From IMG/VR virus record IMGVR_UViG_3300045996_003277, positions 1 through 41,925 of that record: a stretch of 41,925 nt of DNA; one strand, 5' to 3'. Below the pieces are notes generated by a model. It saw nothing but the letters and a program-made list of their open reading frames with translations, made no database searches and was not told where the DNA came from. The translations under genes and the position numbers were made by a program. Each line of letters opens with the position of its first letter. The first letter of the stretch is position 1. This DNA is from a virus. Shown piece by piece: positions 1-7,110 of the stretch.

Positions 1-127
1 CGCTCTCCCTCGCTAGCATGTATACGGTACGCCGTAAGCCAGTGCAACCAGAATCGACAGGGGACCGACCCGAAGGCCGGCCCCCCGCCGGGCCCCTTAG
101 ATCCGCCCCACCCGCATCGCCTTGATC
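1..127. repeat. Terminal direct repeat, left copy
   Basis: Bases 1-127 are identical to 41799-41925. A perfect repeat of exactly 127 bases at the two ends is what a de Bruijn assembler leaves on a circular or circularly permuted molecule (127 is a common k-mer size). I therefore read it as an assembly overlap rather than a biological terminal repeat. The non-redundant genome would be 41798 bases. The repeat contains one operator/promoter box, a hairpin and the 3' end of the 86-residue gene. Confidence 0.9.
63..82 (-). terminator. UUCG-loop hairpin after the 86-residue gene
   Basis: On the minus strand an 8-bp stem (GGCCGGCC pairing with GGTCGGTC, two G-U pairs) closes a TTCG tetraloop. It lies 15 bases past the stop codon of the leftward gene at 97-357 and before the next promoter. 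The T run typical of intrinsic terminators is missing, so it may be a weak terminator or an RNA 3'-end stabiliser. The same hairpin recurs at 41861-41880 as part of the end repeat. Confidence 0.5.
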
Positions 128-357
128 ATCGCCTCGAGGCAGCGCCCGCGGAGCGAGTGGTCCCGCACCTCGCGGGTGGTGCACTTGCCCCAGCTCGCGT
201 CACCCACCCACATCCGCCACACGTCCGGCACCCCGTGGCCAGCGACCGAGCCCTGCAACGTCACGATGCCCCACTTGACGATCATGAAGGTCACGTCGTC
301 GCTCGCGTTGTAGCGGGTGGTCACCTTGATGTTCTGGGCTCGCGTCGTCGTCTTCAT
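97..357 (-). CDS. Unknown 86-residue protein, operator-controlled, leaderless
   Basis: I recognise no family. The product is 86 residues with a basic N-terminus (MKTTTRAQ), a hydrophobic, aromatic and Gly-rich middle (around residues 22-50) and a basic C-terminus. No signal peptide or clear membrane span is visible. The ATG is preceded only by ACTCTC after a TATATT -10 hexamer, so the mRNA should begin at or next to the start codon and needs no ribosome binding site. A perfect TACGG-N4-CCGTA operator lies in the promoter spacer. The gene is monocistronic and followed by a UUCG hairpin. Because its own promoter carries the operator, it could be the repressor of the set or one of its targets; the sequence does not decide this. 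Confidence 0.6.
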   Translation of the reverse strand: MKTTTRAQNIKVTTRYNASDDVTFMIVKWGIVTLQGSVAGHGVPDVWRMWVGDASWGKCTTREVRDHSLRGRCLEAMIKAMRVGRI

Positions 358-392
358 GAGAGTAATATACGGCGCGCCGTAACAATACGCAA
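358..392 (-). promoter_or_regulatory. Leftward promoter of the 86-residue gene with internal operator
   Basis: On the minus strand, -35 TTGCGT (392-387), a 17-bp spacer and -10 TATATT (369-364), followed after six bases by the ATG. The spacer holds the perfect 14-bp palindrome TACGGCGCGCCGTA (368-381), which overlaps the -10. A protein bound there would block RNA polymerase. The sigma70-like layout is seen directly; the repression is inferred. Confidence 0.75.
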
Positions 393-400
393 GGTCTTTT

Positions 401-414
401 TACGGTCGACCGTC
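401..414. promoter_or_regulatory. Additional TACGG-N4-CCGT operator
   Basis: TACGGTCGACCGTC matches the operator consensus in all but the last base and includes the perfect inner palindrome ACGGTCGACCGT. It lies midway between the leftward promoter at 358-392 and the rightward promoter at 440-468. I see no good -35/-10 pair around it. It may serve as an extra site for cooperative binding. Confidence 0.6.
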
Positions 415-429
415 ACTTTATCTTTGGTG

Positions 430-495
430 TCGAATCTGGTTGCACTGGCTTACGGCATGTCGTAAACATGGTAGCGGGGCAGAGCGCGCGCTTCC
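430..495 (+). promoter_or_regulatory. Rightward copy of the repeated promoter/operator box
   Basis: -35 TTGCAC (440-445), a 17-bp spacer and -10 TAAACA (463-468), with operator TACGGCATGTCGTA at 451-464. The box is a diverged inverted copy of those at 41471 and 41799. Similarity runs from an upstream TGTCGA-like element to about 25 bases past the -10, including a conserved ATG (468-470). It fires to the right, yet the next genes to the right lie on the opposite strand. Its transcript would therefore be antisense to 547-1730 or a short non-coding RNA. Confidence 0.65.
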
Positions 496-546
496 TACTG
501 GGTCGACCCGGTCCTTGCGCCTCGCCCGCGCCTGCCCTGCGGGGAC

Positions 547-1071
547 CTACCAGCCGAACCGCGCGGTGGCTCCGGGCTCCCAGCTGACGCCCTCCCAGGC
601 CAGAGAGTTCACGTAGCGGACCCCCAGGCCCAGGCTCGCCGACACACCCGGCGACGCCTCGTACGTCACGCCCGCCCTCGCTCGCGGGAACAGCCCCCAG
701 TACCGCAGGCACAGGTGCCACGCGTTGCAGACGGGGATGCGGCCGACGTCGAGCGCGAGCTCTCCGCCGGCGCGCCAGCTCCTGCTGAGCCGGTAGTCGC
801 CGCCGACCTCCGGGCCGGCCATGAACCCGAGCCAGTGCAGGGAGCGGAAGTCGAACGCGACGGCGCCGAGCCCAGCGGAGACGCGGGCGCGCTCCGAGGC
901 GAACCACCATCGCCGTCCGGCGAGCGTGGGCGTCCACCCACCCGTCGTGTGCTCGTCGCCGAGCATCACGTACGTCGCGCCGACGTCGACGGACCAGAGG
1001 CGCTGCTGCTCGACGGCTGCGGCGGGGCTCGCGAAGAGCAGTGCGACGACGAACGCTGCGGCGGCCCTCAC
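547..1071 (-). CDS. Outer-membrane beta-barrel-like protein with signal peptide
   Basis: The 174-residue product begins with a typical Sec signal (MRAAAAFVVALLFASPAAA). The rest shows alternating aromatic/hydrophobic and Gly-rich stretches such as SAGLGAVAFDF and RARAGVTYEASPG, and it ends in RFGW. An aromatic C-terminal residue is a hallmark of outer-membrane barrels, so a small surface barrel is likely. The GTG start overlaps the stop of the upstream lipoprotein gene (GTGA), so the two are co-translated. Neither resembles a virion or replication protein. Placed next to attP, they look like lysogenic-conversion cargo. The function is unknown. Confidence 0.6.
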   Translation of the reverse strand: MRAAAAFVVALLFASPAAAVEQQRLWSVDVGATYVMLGDEHTTGGWTPTLAGRRWWFASERARVSAGLGAVAFDFRSLHWLGFMAGPEVGGDYRLSRSWRAGGELALDVGRIPVCNAWHLCLRYWGLFPRARAGVTYEASPGVSASLGLGVRYVNSLAWEGVSWEPGATARFGW

Positions 1072-1730
1072 CGATCACCCCCGGGCGGGTTCTCGCCGGG
1101 CGCCTGCCCTGGAGGGCCGCCAGGGCTGTCCGGGCAGCCCCACGCATCCGGGTGCTCCGCGAGCGGGCACAGGAGCGGCAAGAGCCCGGCAGGCAGGCCG
1201 CCCGGTAGTGGGGGCGGCACGTCGGAGGCGATCATCGCGTCGATGGTGTCGTCGATCGTGACGGCGTCCGGGTCGGTGCACTCCGGCGGCAGCTTCTCCG
1301 GCTCGTAGCGGAAGTCCCAGACGAAGCGGCACTCGCCGTTGAAGCCCGTGCGCTTGAACGCCGCGTCGGCTCGCCGCTTCATGACGAGCTGCCACGCCTC
1401 GGCGCAGTTCACGTACTGCGCTTCCACCATGCTGGTGCGCAGGCACTTCAGCATGGCCTGGACCGTGAGGGAGTCGCCGAACTGCTGCCATGACCCTTGC
1501 GCGCCGCCGTTGAGCACCCGGCACTCGTACTTGCCCACCTGGTCGTTCTCGTCGCGGGTGTTCAGGTACTGGATCGTCTTGGCGTTCATCGTCATCAGCG
1601 TCATCGTGTCCGCCTGCGGAGGCGGGAGCGCGGCCAGCCTCTCCCGCAGCCCCGCGCGATCGTCCGGGTCCACCACCGTGCACGCGAACGCACAGCTCGC
1701 CGCCATCATCCAGATCATCAGGCTCTTCAT
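1068..1730 (-). CDS. Predicted lipoprotein, unknown function
   Basis: I chose the ATG at 1730 because it gives a proper signal sequence (MKSLMIWMMAASCAFAC) with GGAG nine bases upstream. An upstream GTG at 1754 in the same frame would add eight residues. The lipidated Cys would be C13 or C17. The mature part of about 200 residues contains several Cys (near YECRVLNGG, MLKCLRTSM, NCAEAW and GECRFVWDF). The tail is rich in Pro and Gly. The stop overlaps the start of the beta-barrel-like gene downstream, so this is a two-gene envelope operon. It lies beyond int and attP, so in a lysogen it would sit at the prophage end, cut off from the phage leftward promoter. Confidence 0.6.
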   Translation of the reverse strand: MKSLMIWMMAASCAFACTVVDPDDRAGLRERLAALPPPQADTMTLMTMNAKTIQYLNTRDENDQVGKYECRVLNGGAQGSWQQFGDSLTVQAMLKCLRTSMVEAQYVNCAEAWQLVMKRRADAAFKRTGFNGECRFVWDFRYEPEKLPPECTDPDAVTIDDTIDAMIASDVPPPLPGGLPAGLLPLLCPLAEHPDAWGCPDSPGGPPGQAPGENPPGGDR

Positions 1731-1873
1731 CCCGATCGTCTCCATCTCCCGCACACGCGGGCGCCCACCTCCGCACGCAGAGGCAGACGGCCGCGGATGC
1801 CGGCGGCGTCAACGCGCGAGCTCGACCAGCTACGGCTCGAGCAGCTCGAGCGTGGGGCCGGCGACGTACGGCT
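1731..1873. other. Spacer between integrase and lipoprotein genes
   Basis: These 143 bases hold no gene I can support. A 15-codon ATG frame on the minus strand starts inside the int stop codon (1875) and ends near 1828, but it is too short to call. No hairpin with a T run separates int from the lipoprotein gene, so transcription could continue through on the circular form. Confidence 0.4.
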
Positions 1874-3430
1874 TCATCGCGAGCCCCCTTCGCCGCCCAG
1901 GTCGGCCTCGCCCAGGAAGGCGTCCAGCCGGTCCCATCCCGAGCTCAGCGCGGCCAGCGACGTCCGCAGGTCGGCGAGCTCGCGCGGCACCTCGCCCGTG
2001 GTGGCGGCACCAACCACCCCATGGTGGAGCGCACCGTTGGTGTCTGGTTTACCGTTGGCCGATCCGGCCACGGTCGGCCGCAGAGACACCGATTCTACGC
2101 CATCGGACCGGGCACGACACCAACTGCCACCGTTTTCGTAAACCGTAGGTCTCGAGTTCAAATCTCGAAGGTGGCTCTGGGGATATGCTTCGTTTGGTGT
2201 CGCTGGCACCAAGCCTGACACCAAGTTAGGCACCACGAAGTCCAGGTCGATCCTGTTGACCGCATCACGGTCCGTTTCCACCTGAGCCGCCGTGTAGTGC
2301 TTGGCCGTGACCGTCGTCGGGCGGTGGCCCATGAGCCGGCCCCGTTGCTCCTGATGGACGCCGGCGGCGTCGAGCCAGGTCGAGAAGCTCCGACGGAGCG
2401 CCTTCGCGTCGATGCGGGCCCCGTGCTGCTTGTCGGGGCAGCCGGCCGCGCGGAGGTCTTGGCGGAGCTGCGCTGCGCTCTTCGGGCGCGCCGCCTTGCC
2501 GGACGCGCTGGGGAAGATCGGGTCGTTGTGGCGCGGCGGGCGCCCGACGTACATCGCCCACCCCTCGGCGTGCCACCAGCGCAGCGCCTCGGCGGCGGCC
2601 CGGTGCAGCGGGATCGTCCGCGCGCGGTACTCGTTCTTCGTGCTCCCCATCGACGCCCACCCATCCTCGCCGCGGGTGGCGAGCACGGTGTGGATGCGGA
2701 GGGTCGGCTTCGTGCCCAGGTCGGCGTCGGTCCAGATGCGCCCGGCGAGCTCGCCATCGTCGATCCCCGTCGTCCCGAGGACGAGCCAGCGAACGCGGCG
2801 GTGGTCCGGCACGTCGTCGCAGGCGAGCACCTTGCGGAGGTGCTCGAGCTCCACGAAGACTGGGATCGGACCGCTCTTCGCCTTCCTCGCCGGGAGCTCT
2901 TTCGTCACAGCAGGGTGCTTGAGCGGGTTCGCCGGGAGCTTGACCCAGCCCTCGCCCATGGCGTCATCGACCATCGTCCGGAAGGTCGAGACGATGTTGA
3001 GGACGCGGTACGCGGAGAGCTTCCCGCGCAGCTTTCGGATCCACCCGCGGAGGTCCTGCAGCTCGAGGCGACTGCATGGGGTGTCGCCGAACGCGGGGAG
3101 GATCTCGAGCTTCAGATGCGACTCGTTGTCGCTGATCGTCGACGGCTTGAACCGCGGCTTGCCGTCCTCCTTTGCGTCCTTGCGCAGCTGGATCCACCGC
3201 TGATGGATGTCGCGCGGCGTCGGGCCGGCCTCCCTGCGCACGACCGGCGCCGAGCCGTTCGCGGCGCGCGCGCCGAGCCACCCATCGGCCCACACCTCGG
3301 CCTCGGCCTCGGTGCGCACCTCCTCCGGGATGCTCTTCTGGCGCCACTCGTTCAGGTCCTTGTACTTGAGGACGAAGAACGTGCGCCGGTCCTTCTTGCG
3401 CTTGAAGATGGTCCAGCCGCGGTCGCTCAT
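1874..3430 (-). CDS. int: Tyrosine site-specific integrase
   Basis: The 518-residue protein catalyses integration and, with a directionality factor, excision at a tRNA-Thr gene. It has an N-terminal arm-binding region, a core-binding domain (about 70-180) and a catalytic domain (about 190-395). Visible active-site residues are K265 in STKNEYRART, R346 in KALRRSF (the usual His is Lys), H369 in LMGH and nucleophile Y379 in AKHYTAA. The first catalytic Arg, normally in TGLRxGEL, is replaced: the sequence reads TGIDDGEL (D224). After residue 418 the frame runs through the attP core (residues 419-432) and continues for 86 more residues that integration would remove. The ATG overlaps the stop of the excisionase-like gene (ATGA). 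Confidence 0.93.
   Translation of the reverse strand: MSDRGWTIFKRKKDRRTFFVLKYKDLNEWRQKSIPEEVRTEAEAEVWADGWLGARAANGSAPVVRREAGPTPRDIHQRWIQLRKDAKEDGKPRFKPSTISDNESHLKLEILPAFGDTPCSRLELQDLRGWIRKLRGKLSAYRVLNIVSTFRTMVDDAMGEGWVKLPANPLKHPAVTKELPARKAKSGPIPVFVELEHLRKVLACDDVPDHRRVRWLVLGTTGIDDGELAGRIWTDADLGTKPTLRIHTVLATRGEDGWASMGSTKNEYRARTIPLHRAAAEALRWWHAEGWAMYVGRPPRHNDPIFPSASGKAARPKSAAQLRQDLRAAGCPDKQHGARIDAKALRRSFSTWLDAAGVHQEQRGRLMGHRPTTVTAKHYTAAQVETDRDAVNRIDLDFVVPNLVSGLVPATPNEAYPQSHLRDLNSRPTVYENGGSWCRARSDGVESVSLRPTVAGSANGKPDTNGALHHGVVGAATTGEVPRELADLRTSLAALSSGWDRLDAFLGEADLGGEGGSR
2134..2176 (+). other. attP core: 3' half of tRNA-Thr(CGU)
   Basis: Read on the plus strand this folds as the 3' half of a tRNA. 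Anticodon loop TTCGTAA (2135-2141), stem ACCGT, variable AGGTC, T-arm TCGAG/TTCAAAT/CTCGA (2152-2168), acceptor strand AGGTGGC (2169-2175) and base 73 T. Anticodon CGT corresponds to threonine (ACG). The matching 5' half is absent: the bases before the loop do not pair with ACCGT. That is the normal form of a phage attP that restores a host tRNA on insertion. The core lies inside int on the opposite strand. Confidence 0.85.
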
Positions 3431-3777
3431 TGCAGCGCCCTCGCGTGCGCGTCTGCACCGAGCTTCCGAATGGCTTTCGCGGGGCCGCCGTCCTCGATCC
3501 AGAGGAGAGCGGCGGCGACGTTGATCCGGCAGTTCCGGCCGGACCCGACGTGAGGCATTCCGAGCTTGACCCAGCGAGACACCGAGCGAGTGGAGTACTT
3601 GTACTCCTTAGCGAATCGACCGATCGCGAGCCATCGAGGCTGCTCGCCCGGGGCAGGTTGTGCCGGAGTGCGTGGCGCAGCTCCGAGCTCCGCGACGGCG
3701 CGCGCGATGGCCAAGCCGAGCGCCTCGATCGCGTCCTGTGGGGCGAGCGTGCTGGGGTCGGCGACGCTGGTTTTCAC
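3427..3777 (-). CDS. Excisionase-like winged-HTH protein
   Basis: The 116-residue protein probably controls recombination direction or early transcription. The C-terminal half contains an excisionase/MerR-type HTH: WLAIGRFAKEYKYSTRSVSR followed by WVKLGMPHVG and CRINVAAALLWI, that is, helix-turn-helix then a wing. The N-terminal 45 residues are Ala/Pro-rich. The GTG start overlaps the stop of the upstream gene (GTGA), and its own stop overlaps the int start (ATGA). Position directly before int is typical of xis. A general AlpA-like regulator is the alternative. Confidence 0.7.
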   Translation of the reverse strand: MKTSVADPSTLAPQDAIEALGLAIARAVAELGAAPRTPAQPAPGEQPRWLAIGRFAKEYKYSTRSVSRWVKLGMPHVGSGRNCRINVAAALLWIEDGGPAKAIRKLGADAHARALQ

Positions 3778-4907
3778 TGGGCGCGCGCCTCCACGATGCC
3801 GCGGCGGCGCGCGGGCGGGAGGAGCTCCGGGGAGAGACCGGGCTCGGGGGTCGCGGAGAGTTCCGGAAGCACGCGACGCTGGCGGATCAGCTCGTTGACG
3901 GTCAGCCCGCTCGACTCGTCGACGGACTCGCCCACGAAGGCCTCCTCGAACGTCTCGATCTTGTAGTCGACCAGCACGAGCTTCGCTTTGATCGCGGCGT
4001 AGAGTGCTCTCCATCTACCGCGGAGCGCCTTGTCGTGGCGCTTCTTCAGGAGCTCCGCCGACGGCCTCCCCGTGCGGTCCGGCATCTCGGCCAGCTGCTC
4101 GACCTCGGGCAGCTCCAGGACGAAGCGGATCGTCCTCGAGCGGCACCTGAACTGCACGGTCGACTTGTTCGTCGCGGAGTCGTTGACGAAGCCAAATCGA
4201 CTGCAACCGTACCTGGCGAGCAAGGCCTCTATCTGCTCGCGTGTCTCGGCCACGGTGCGCTTGGTGCCTGTCCCGTACTGCCCTTGCCCGAACTTCTGGC
4301 GGGTGCGCTTCTTCGCCTTCTTCTTTACCGGCTTCTCGGGCGCCGGCGCAGTCTGGATCTGCGGCGCCGCCGCCGCGGTGGACGTCTTCTTCGTCGTCGC
4401 CATCGTCCTGCCCTTCCTCTCCTGCTTCAGCCTCTTGCCGCTCCGCGCCCGTCTCCGGGCTGCCCATTGCTCCAGCGCGTCCTTGTGTGCGTGTCCCTGC
4501 GCCTCATCGAAAGCCTCCAGGACCTCGGCGCGCAGGTCGCGCGTGCCCGTATCGGCCTCGAGCTCTTCCGGCGCCGCGCCGCCGCGGGCCTCGTCGAGGT
4601 AGCCGACATCGGCCTCCTCATCGCTCACCAGGGCGACGAGCGCGCGTGCCGGGTCGGCCTCGCGCACCTCGTCGCCTCGAAACCCGAACCCGAGATCCAG
4701 CAGCCGCGCCGCGAAGGGCGCGGGCATCACGGCGAACACCACATCACCGGCCGACTGCGCGCCCGGCATCCGCACGACGTCCGCCGCGATCGCCTGCGAG
4801 CTGCGCGCGACAATGAGGACCTGGTGAGCGCGCGCCGGGCGGCGCGACGCCCATGCGTCCGCGAGCGCCACGCGGGATTGCTCGTCCAGGCCCTCCAGCG
4901 CGCTCAC
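3774..4907 (-). CDS. Unknown phage protein with internal start at 4403
   Basis: One open frame of 377 residues starts at a GTG overlapping the previous stop. The first 165 residues are unrecognised (VLIVARSS..., later acidic). Residues 169-377 begin MATTKKTSTAAAAPQ, then a Lys-rich stretch, then a part resembling a widespread small phage protein of unknown function. Its motifs are an IEALLARYG segment, a QFRCRSRTIRF strand and the RWRALYAAIKAKLVLV helix. That relative is usually a stand-alone protein. The ATG at 4403-4401 has a purine-rich site (CAGGAGAGGAAGG) upstream, so a separate 209-residue product from within the frame is likely. Its stop is coupled to the excisionase-like gene. Confidence 0.65.
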   Translation of the reverse strand: MSALEGLDEQSRVALADAWASRRPARAHQVLIVARSSQAIAADVVRMPGAQSAGDVVFAVMPAPFAARLLDLGFGFRGDEVREADPARALVALVSDEEADVGYLDEARGGAAPEELEADTGTRDLRAEVLEAFDEAQGHAHKDALEQWAARRRARSGKRLKQERKGRTMATTKKTSTAAAAPQIQTAPAPEKPVKKKAKKRTRQKFGQGQYGTGTKRTVAETREQIEALLARYGCSRFGFVNDSATNKSTVQFRCRSRTIRFVLELPEVEQLAEMPDRTGRPSAELLKKRHDKALRGRWRALYAAIKAKLVLVDYKIETFEEAFVGESVDESSGLTVNELIRQRRVLPELSATPEPGLSPELLPPARRRGIVEARAQ

Positions 4908-6154
4908 TTCGCCGCGCCCTTCGTCATGGCCGCACGCTTCACGGCGCTCGCAGCGGCCGCGCTCTCGCGCGCCTTCCGGAGCTCTCCCTGCGCCCTGAGC
5001 ATCGCGCCGCAGGCCTTCATCCGGCGATCGCGGCGGCGAAACCGGGTTTTCTCGATCTGCTCGGCCGCGGCATCAACGCCGTCAATGGCCCAGCGGATAC
5101 CGTCGATGACGTCCACGAAGCGGAGCTGCTCCTCGGTCGTACTCGCCTGCTTCGCGTCCATCTCGGCGATCACAAGAGCCTGCCGGAGCATCTCGCGCGC
5201 GGTGTCCCCGGCTGCCCTCACCTCGAGCCGCGTCGCCGCGACGACGTTCTCCTGGTCGAGGGCGGTCCGCCGATCCACCAGCTCTGCGAACGTGTCGAGG
5301 AAGCGGGCGGCCCGCTCGATCATGTCCTCCGTCTGCCACCGGACGACGGGCACCGAGGACGTGGCCGGCTTGGGCGGCGCGGGGCGCGCGGTCGCTGTGG
5401 GCACGTCGCCGCTGTCGATCGCGGTCATCACCCGCTCGTGCAGCATGGCGGCGACCTTCAGGCGGCTTTGCGCGCGCCAGAGCTGGCGGTCGATCACGGG
5501 TTCGTGCTTGAGGTCGCGGCCGAGGATGCTCAGCACGACGTCCAGGTCGTCGTAGATCGTGTCGAGGATCGCGGTGACCGGATCCTCGCCGGCGAACGAG
5601 TACGCGAGGAGCTCCATCGCGCTCGCGTGACGCAGCGTCTCATTCTCATGCACGTATTCGCACCCGAGGATGTGGAGGGAAAGGCGCTCCTGGCGAGGGG
5701 CGTCGATGAGCGCGGGCGCAGTGGCTGGCGCGGGCGGAGCGTCGGCCGGGCGCGACGCCGCGGGCCCACTCGCCGACTGCCCGTACGCCGTCCTCTCACC
5801 CCGCTCGATGGCGCGCGCCGCGTCGCTGAGCAGGTCGACCTGGCCCTCTATGAAGCGGGCCAGCGGCGTGCCGGGCGCCCGGATCATCATCACCAGGACC
5901 GACAGCACGTAGAAGCAGGCGTCTGCGGCTGCGTTCTCGCCCGGTGTCGTCCGGTCGATGTCACGCGACTGCCAGCGCTCGTGGAGCGCGAGCACTTCGT
6001 CGAGGAGGGCACGCGGCGGGTACTCGCGCAGCGGCGCCGGCGGTGCGGCCGAACCGGGCCCGGTCGAGGCCGGCTGCGGCGTGGACGGCGGCGCGGCGGG
6101 GCGGCGGCGGGATGAGGCGTTGCGCATGGGGTCACTGGCGGCTAAGGTTTCCAT
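4904..6154 (-). CDS. Unknown early protein, 416 residues
   Basis: No family is recognised. The start is ATG at 6154, which has AGGAG eight bases upstream; the frame stays open further back but would overlap the preceding gene. The N-terminal 50 residues are Ala/Pro-rich and probably disordered. The rest looks helical, with a hydrophobic stretch FYVLSVLVMMIRAPG near residues 80-95, an acidic DDLDVVLSILGRDL region and a highly charged C-terminal helix bundle. No nuclease or ATPase motif is visible. The stop overlaps the GTG of the next leftward gene, consistent with the same polycistronic message. Confidence 0.6.
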   Translation of the reverse strand: METLAASDPMRNASSRRRPAAPPSTPQPASTGPGSAAPPAPLREYPPRALLDEVLALHERWQSRDIDRTTPGENAAADACFYVLSVLVMMIRAPGTPLARFIEGQVDLLSDAARAIERGERTAYGQSASGPAASRPADAPPAPATAPALIDAPRQERLSLHILGCEYVHENETLRHASAMELLAYSFAGEDPVTAILDTIYDDLDVVLSILGRDLKHEPVIDRQLWRAQSRLKVAAMLHERVMTAIDSGDVPTATARPAPPKPATSSVPVVRWQTEDMIERAARFLDTFAELVDRRTALDQENVVAATRLEVRAAGDTAREMLRQALVIAEMDAKQASTTEEQLRFVDVIDGIRWAIDGVDAAAEQIEKTRFRRRDRRMKACGAMLRAQGELRKARESAAAASAVKRAAMTKGAAK

Positions 6155-6231
6155 CGGAAGATCTCCTGCTGGCATGCGGGTTGGTCGGTAGGGCTCGGTC
6201 GGCGGTGGCACGCTGACCGAGCCCGCTTTGC

Positions 6232-7110
6232 TCAAGCGGCGGTCGGGTCCTCCTTCCCCGGCGCGTCGTTCGCCGGGGCCGGGTCGGTGGGGAGCGAGGC
6301 CTGCACGGTGGGCGCCTTCTTCTTCGGGCGCTTCGGCGTCCACGGGTTCGCCGCGATCCACTCACGGATCTCGGCCACGGCCGCCTCGCAGTACTCGAGG
6401 CAGTCGACCGTGCCGTGGCCGTGCGACTTCAGGTCGCGCACCACGCGGTGCATGTCGCTGCGCTCCTTCTCGCGGAGCTTGAGAGCGGTGAGCGCCCGGC
6501 TCACCTCGTAGCGCGTGACCCCCAACTCCGCCGCGATCTCGTCGGGCCGCTTCCAGCGCTCCTCCTGCACCGGGAGGAGCCGCTTCGCGTCGAGCCCCGT
6601 GCAGAGCGCTACGATGTGCGCGCGGATCGCGTCCTTCTGCGCGGGCGCGATGTGGTCGCCCATGCCGCGGAGCGCCTCAGCGGTGAGCTCGGCGCGGCGG
6701 AGTGCTTCCGGAGTCTGCTGTGGCGCTGGTGCGGTCGGCCCTGGAAGCTCGCCTCGCCGGGCGGCCATGTAGACCGCGATCATCTCGTCGAGCAGCTCGT
6801 TGGCGATCTCGGTCTCGGACCGCGCAGCGACCTTGAGCGCCTGCGCCTCCGTGAGCCAGTACTCGTCGCCCGTCTCCTCCCGGAAGCCACCTTTCGGCAT
6901 GGATGTGCGCCCCGTGGCGGGGCGCACGTGGACGTTCACGAGCTGGTCGGCCGCGATCATGCGCTCGATGAGCTCGCGCACCTTGCGCGGACGCGGGTAG
7001 CGCAGCCTCGTGCCAAGATCGATGTCGCGCACGAGTGGCGTGGTGTCACCAGGGCGGAAACCAACAGGCCACCCGTTGAATTCTTTCAGAATCAGATCGG
7101 CGTCACTCAC
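6232..7110 (-). CDS. Bro/antirepressor-like phage regulatory protein
   Basis: The 292-residue protein begins with a region like the Bro-N/antirepressor group. It has LVRDIDLGTRLRYPRPRKVR, later GDEYWLTEAQALKVAARSET, and a helix ending AVYMAARRGELPG. Such proteins bind DNA or other regulators, and several interfere with CI-type repressors. A second HTH-like segment (RPDEIAAELGVTRYEVSRAL, about 188-207) lies in the middle. The C-terminus is Lys/Pro/Ala-rich. The GTG start overlaps the stop of the J-domain gene (GTGA). It is an early leftward gene, possibly an antirepressor in the lysis-lysogeny decision. The exact role is inferred. Confidence 0.6.
   Translation of the reverse strand: MSDADLILKEFNGWPVGFRPGDTTPLVRDIDLGTRLRYPRPRKVRELIERMIAADQLVNVHVRPATGRTSMPKGGFREETGDEYWLTEAQALKVAARSETEIANELLDEMIAVYMAARRGELPGPTAPAPQQTPEALRRAELTAEALRGMGDHIAPAQKDAIRAHIVALCTGLDAKRLLPVQEERWKRPDEIAAELGVTRYEVSRALTALKLREKERSDMHRVVRDLKSHGHGTVDCLEYCEAAVAEIREWIAANPWTPKRPKKKAPTVQASLPTDPAPANDAPGKEDPTAA

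Noticed and set aside
1-127. True terminal redundancy of the packaged DNA
   Set aside because: The length equals a common assembler k-mer and the copies are perfect, so assembly overlap is the simpler reading.
468-587. 39-codon plus-strand frame after the rightward box
   Set aside because: Its ATG overlaps the -10 and its end is antisense to the barrel-like gene; kept only as part of the box finding.
413-1147. Long Arg-rich frame on the minus strand over the barrel-like gene
   Set aside because: It runs in another frame of the same strand across a gene with a clear signal peptide and coupling, and has the Arg/Pro composition of a GC-rich shadow frame.
1828-1875. 15-codon gene starting in the int stop
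   Set aside because: Too short, no homology and no further support.
2134-2176. Complete tRNA gene
   Set aside because: Only the 3' half folds; the 5' half of the anticodon stem and the D-arm are absent, so it is an attP core rather than a working tRNA.
2297-3553. 418-codon plus-strand frame opposite int
   Set aside because: Arg/Leu/Val-rich mirror of the integrase coding strand; no start site or family feature.
3660-5555. 631-codon plus-strand frame opposite early genes
   Set aside because: Spans several coupled minus-strand genes and shows shadow composition only.
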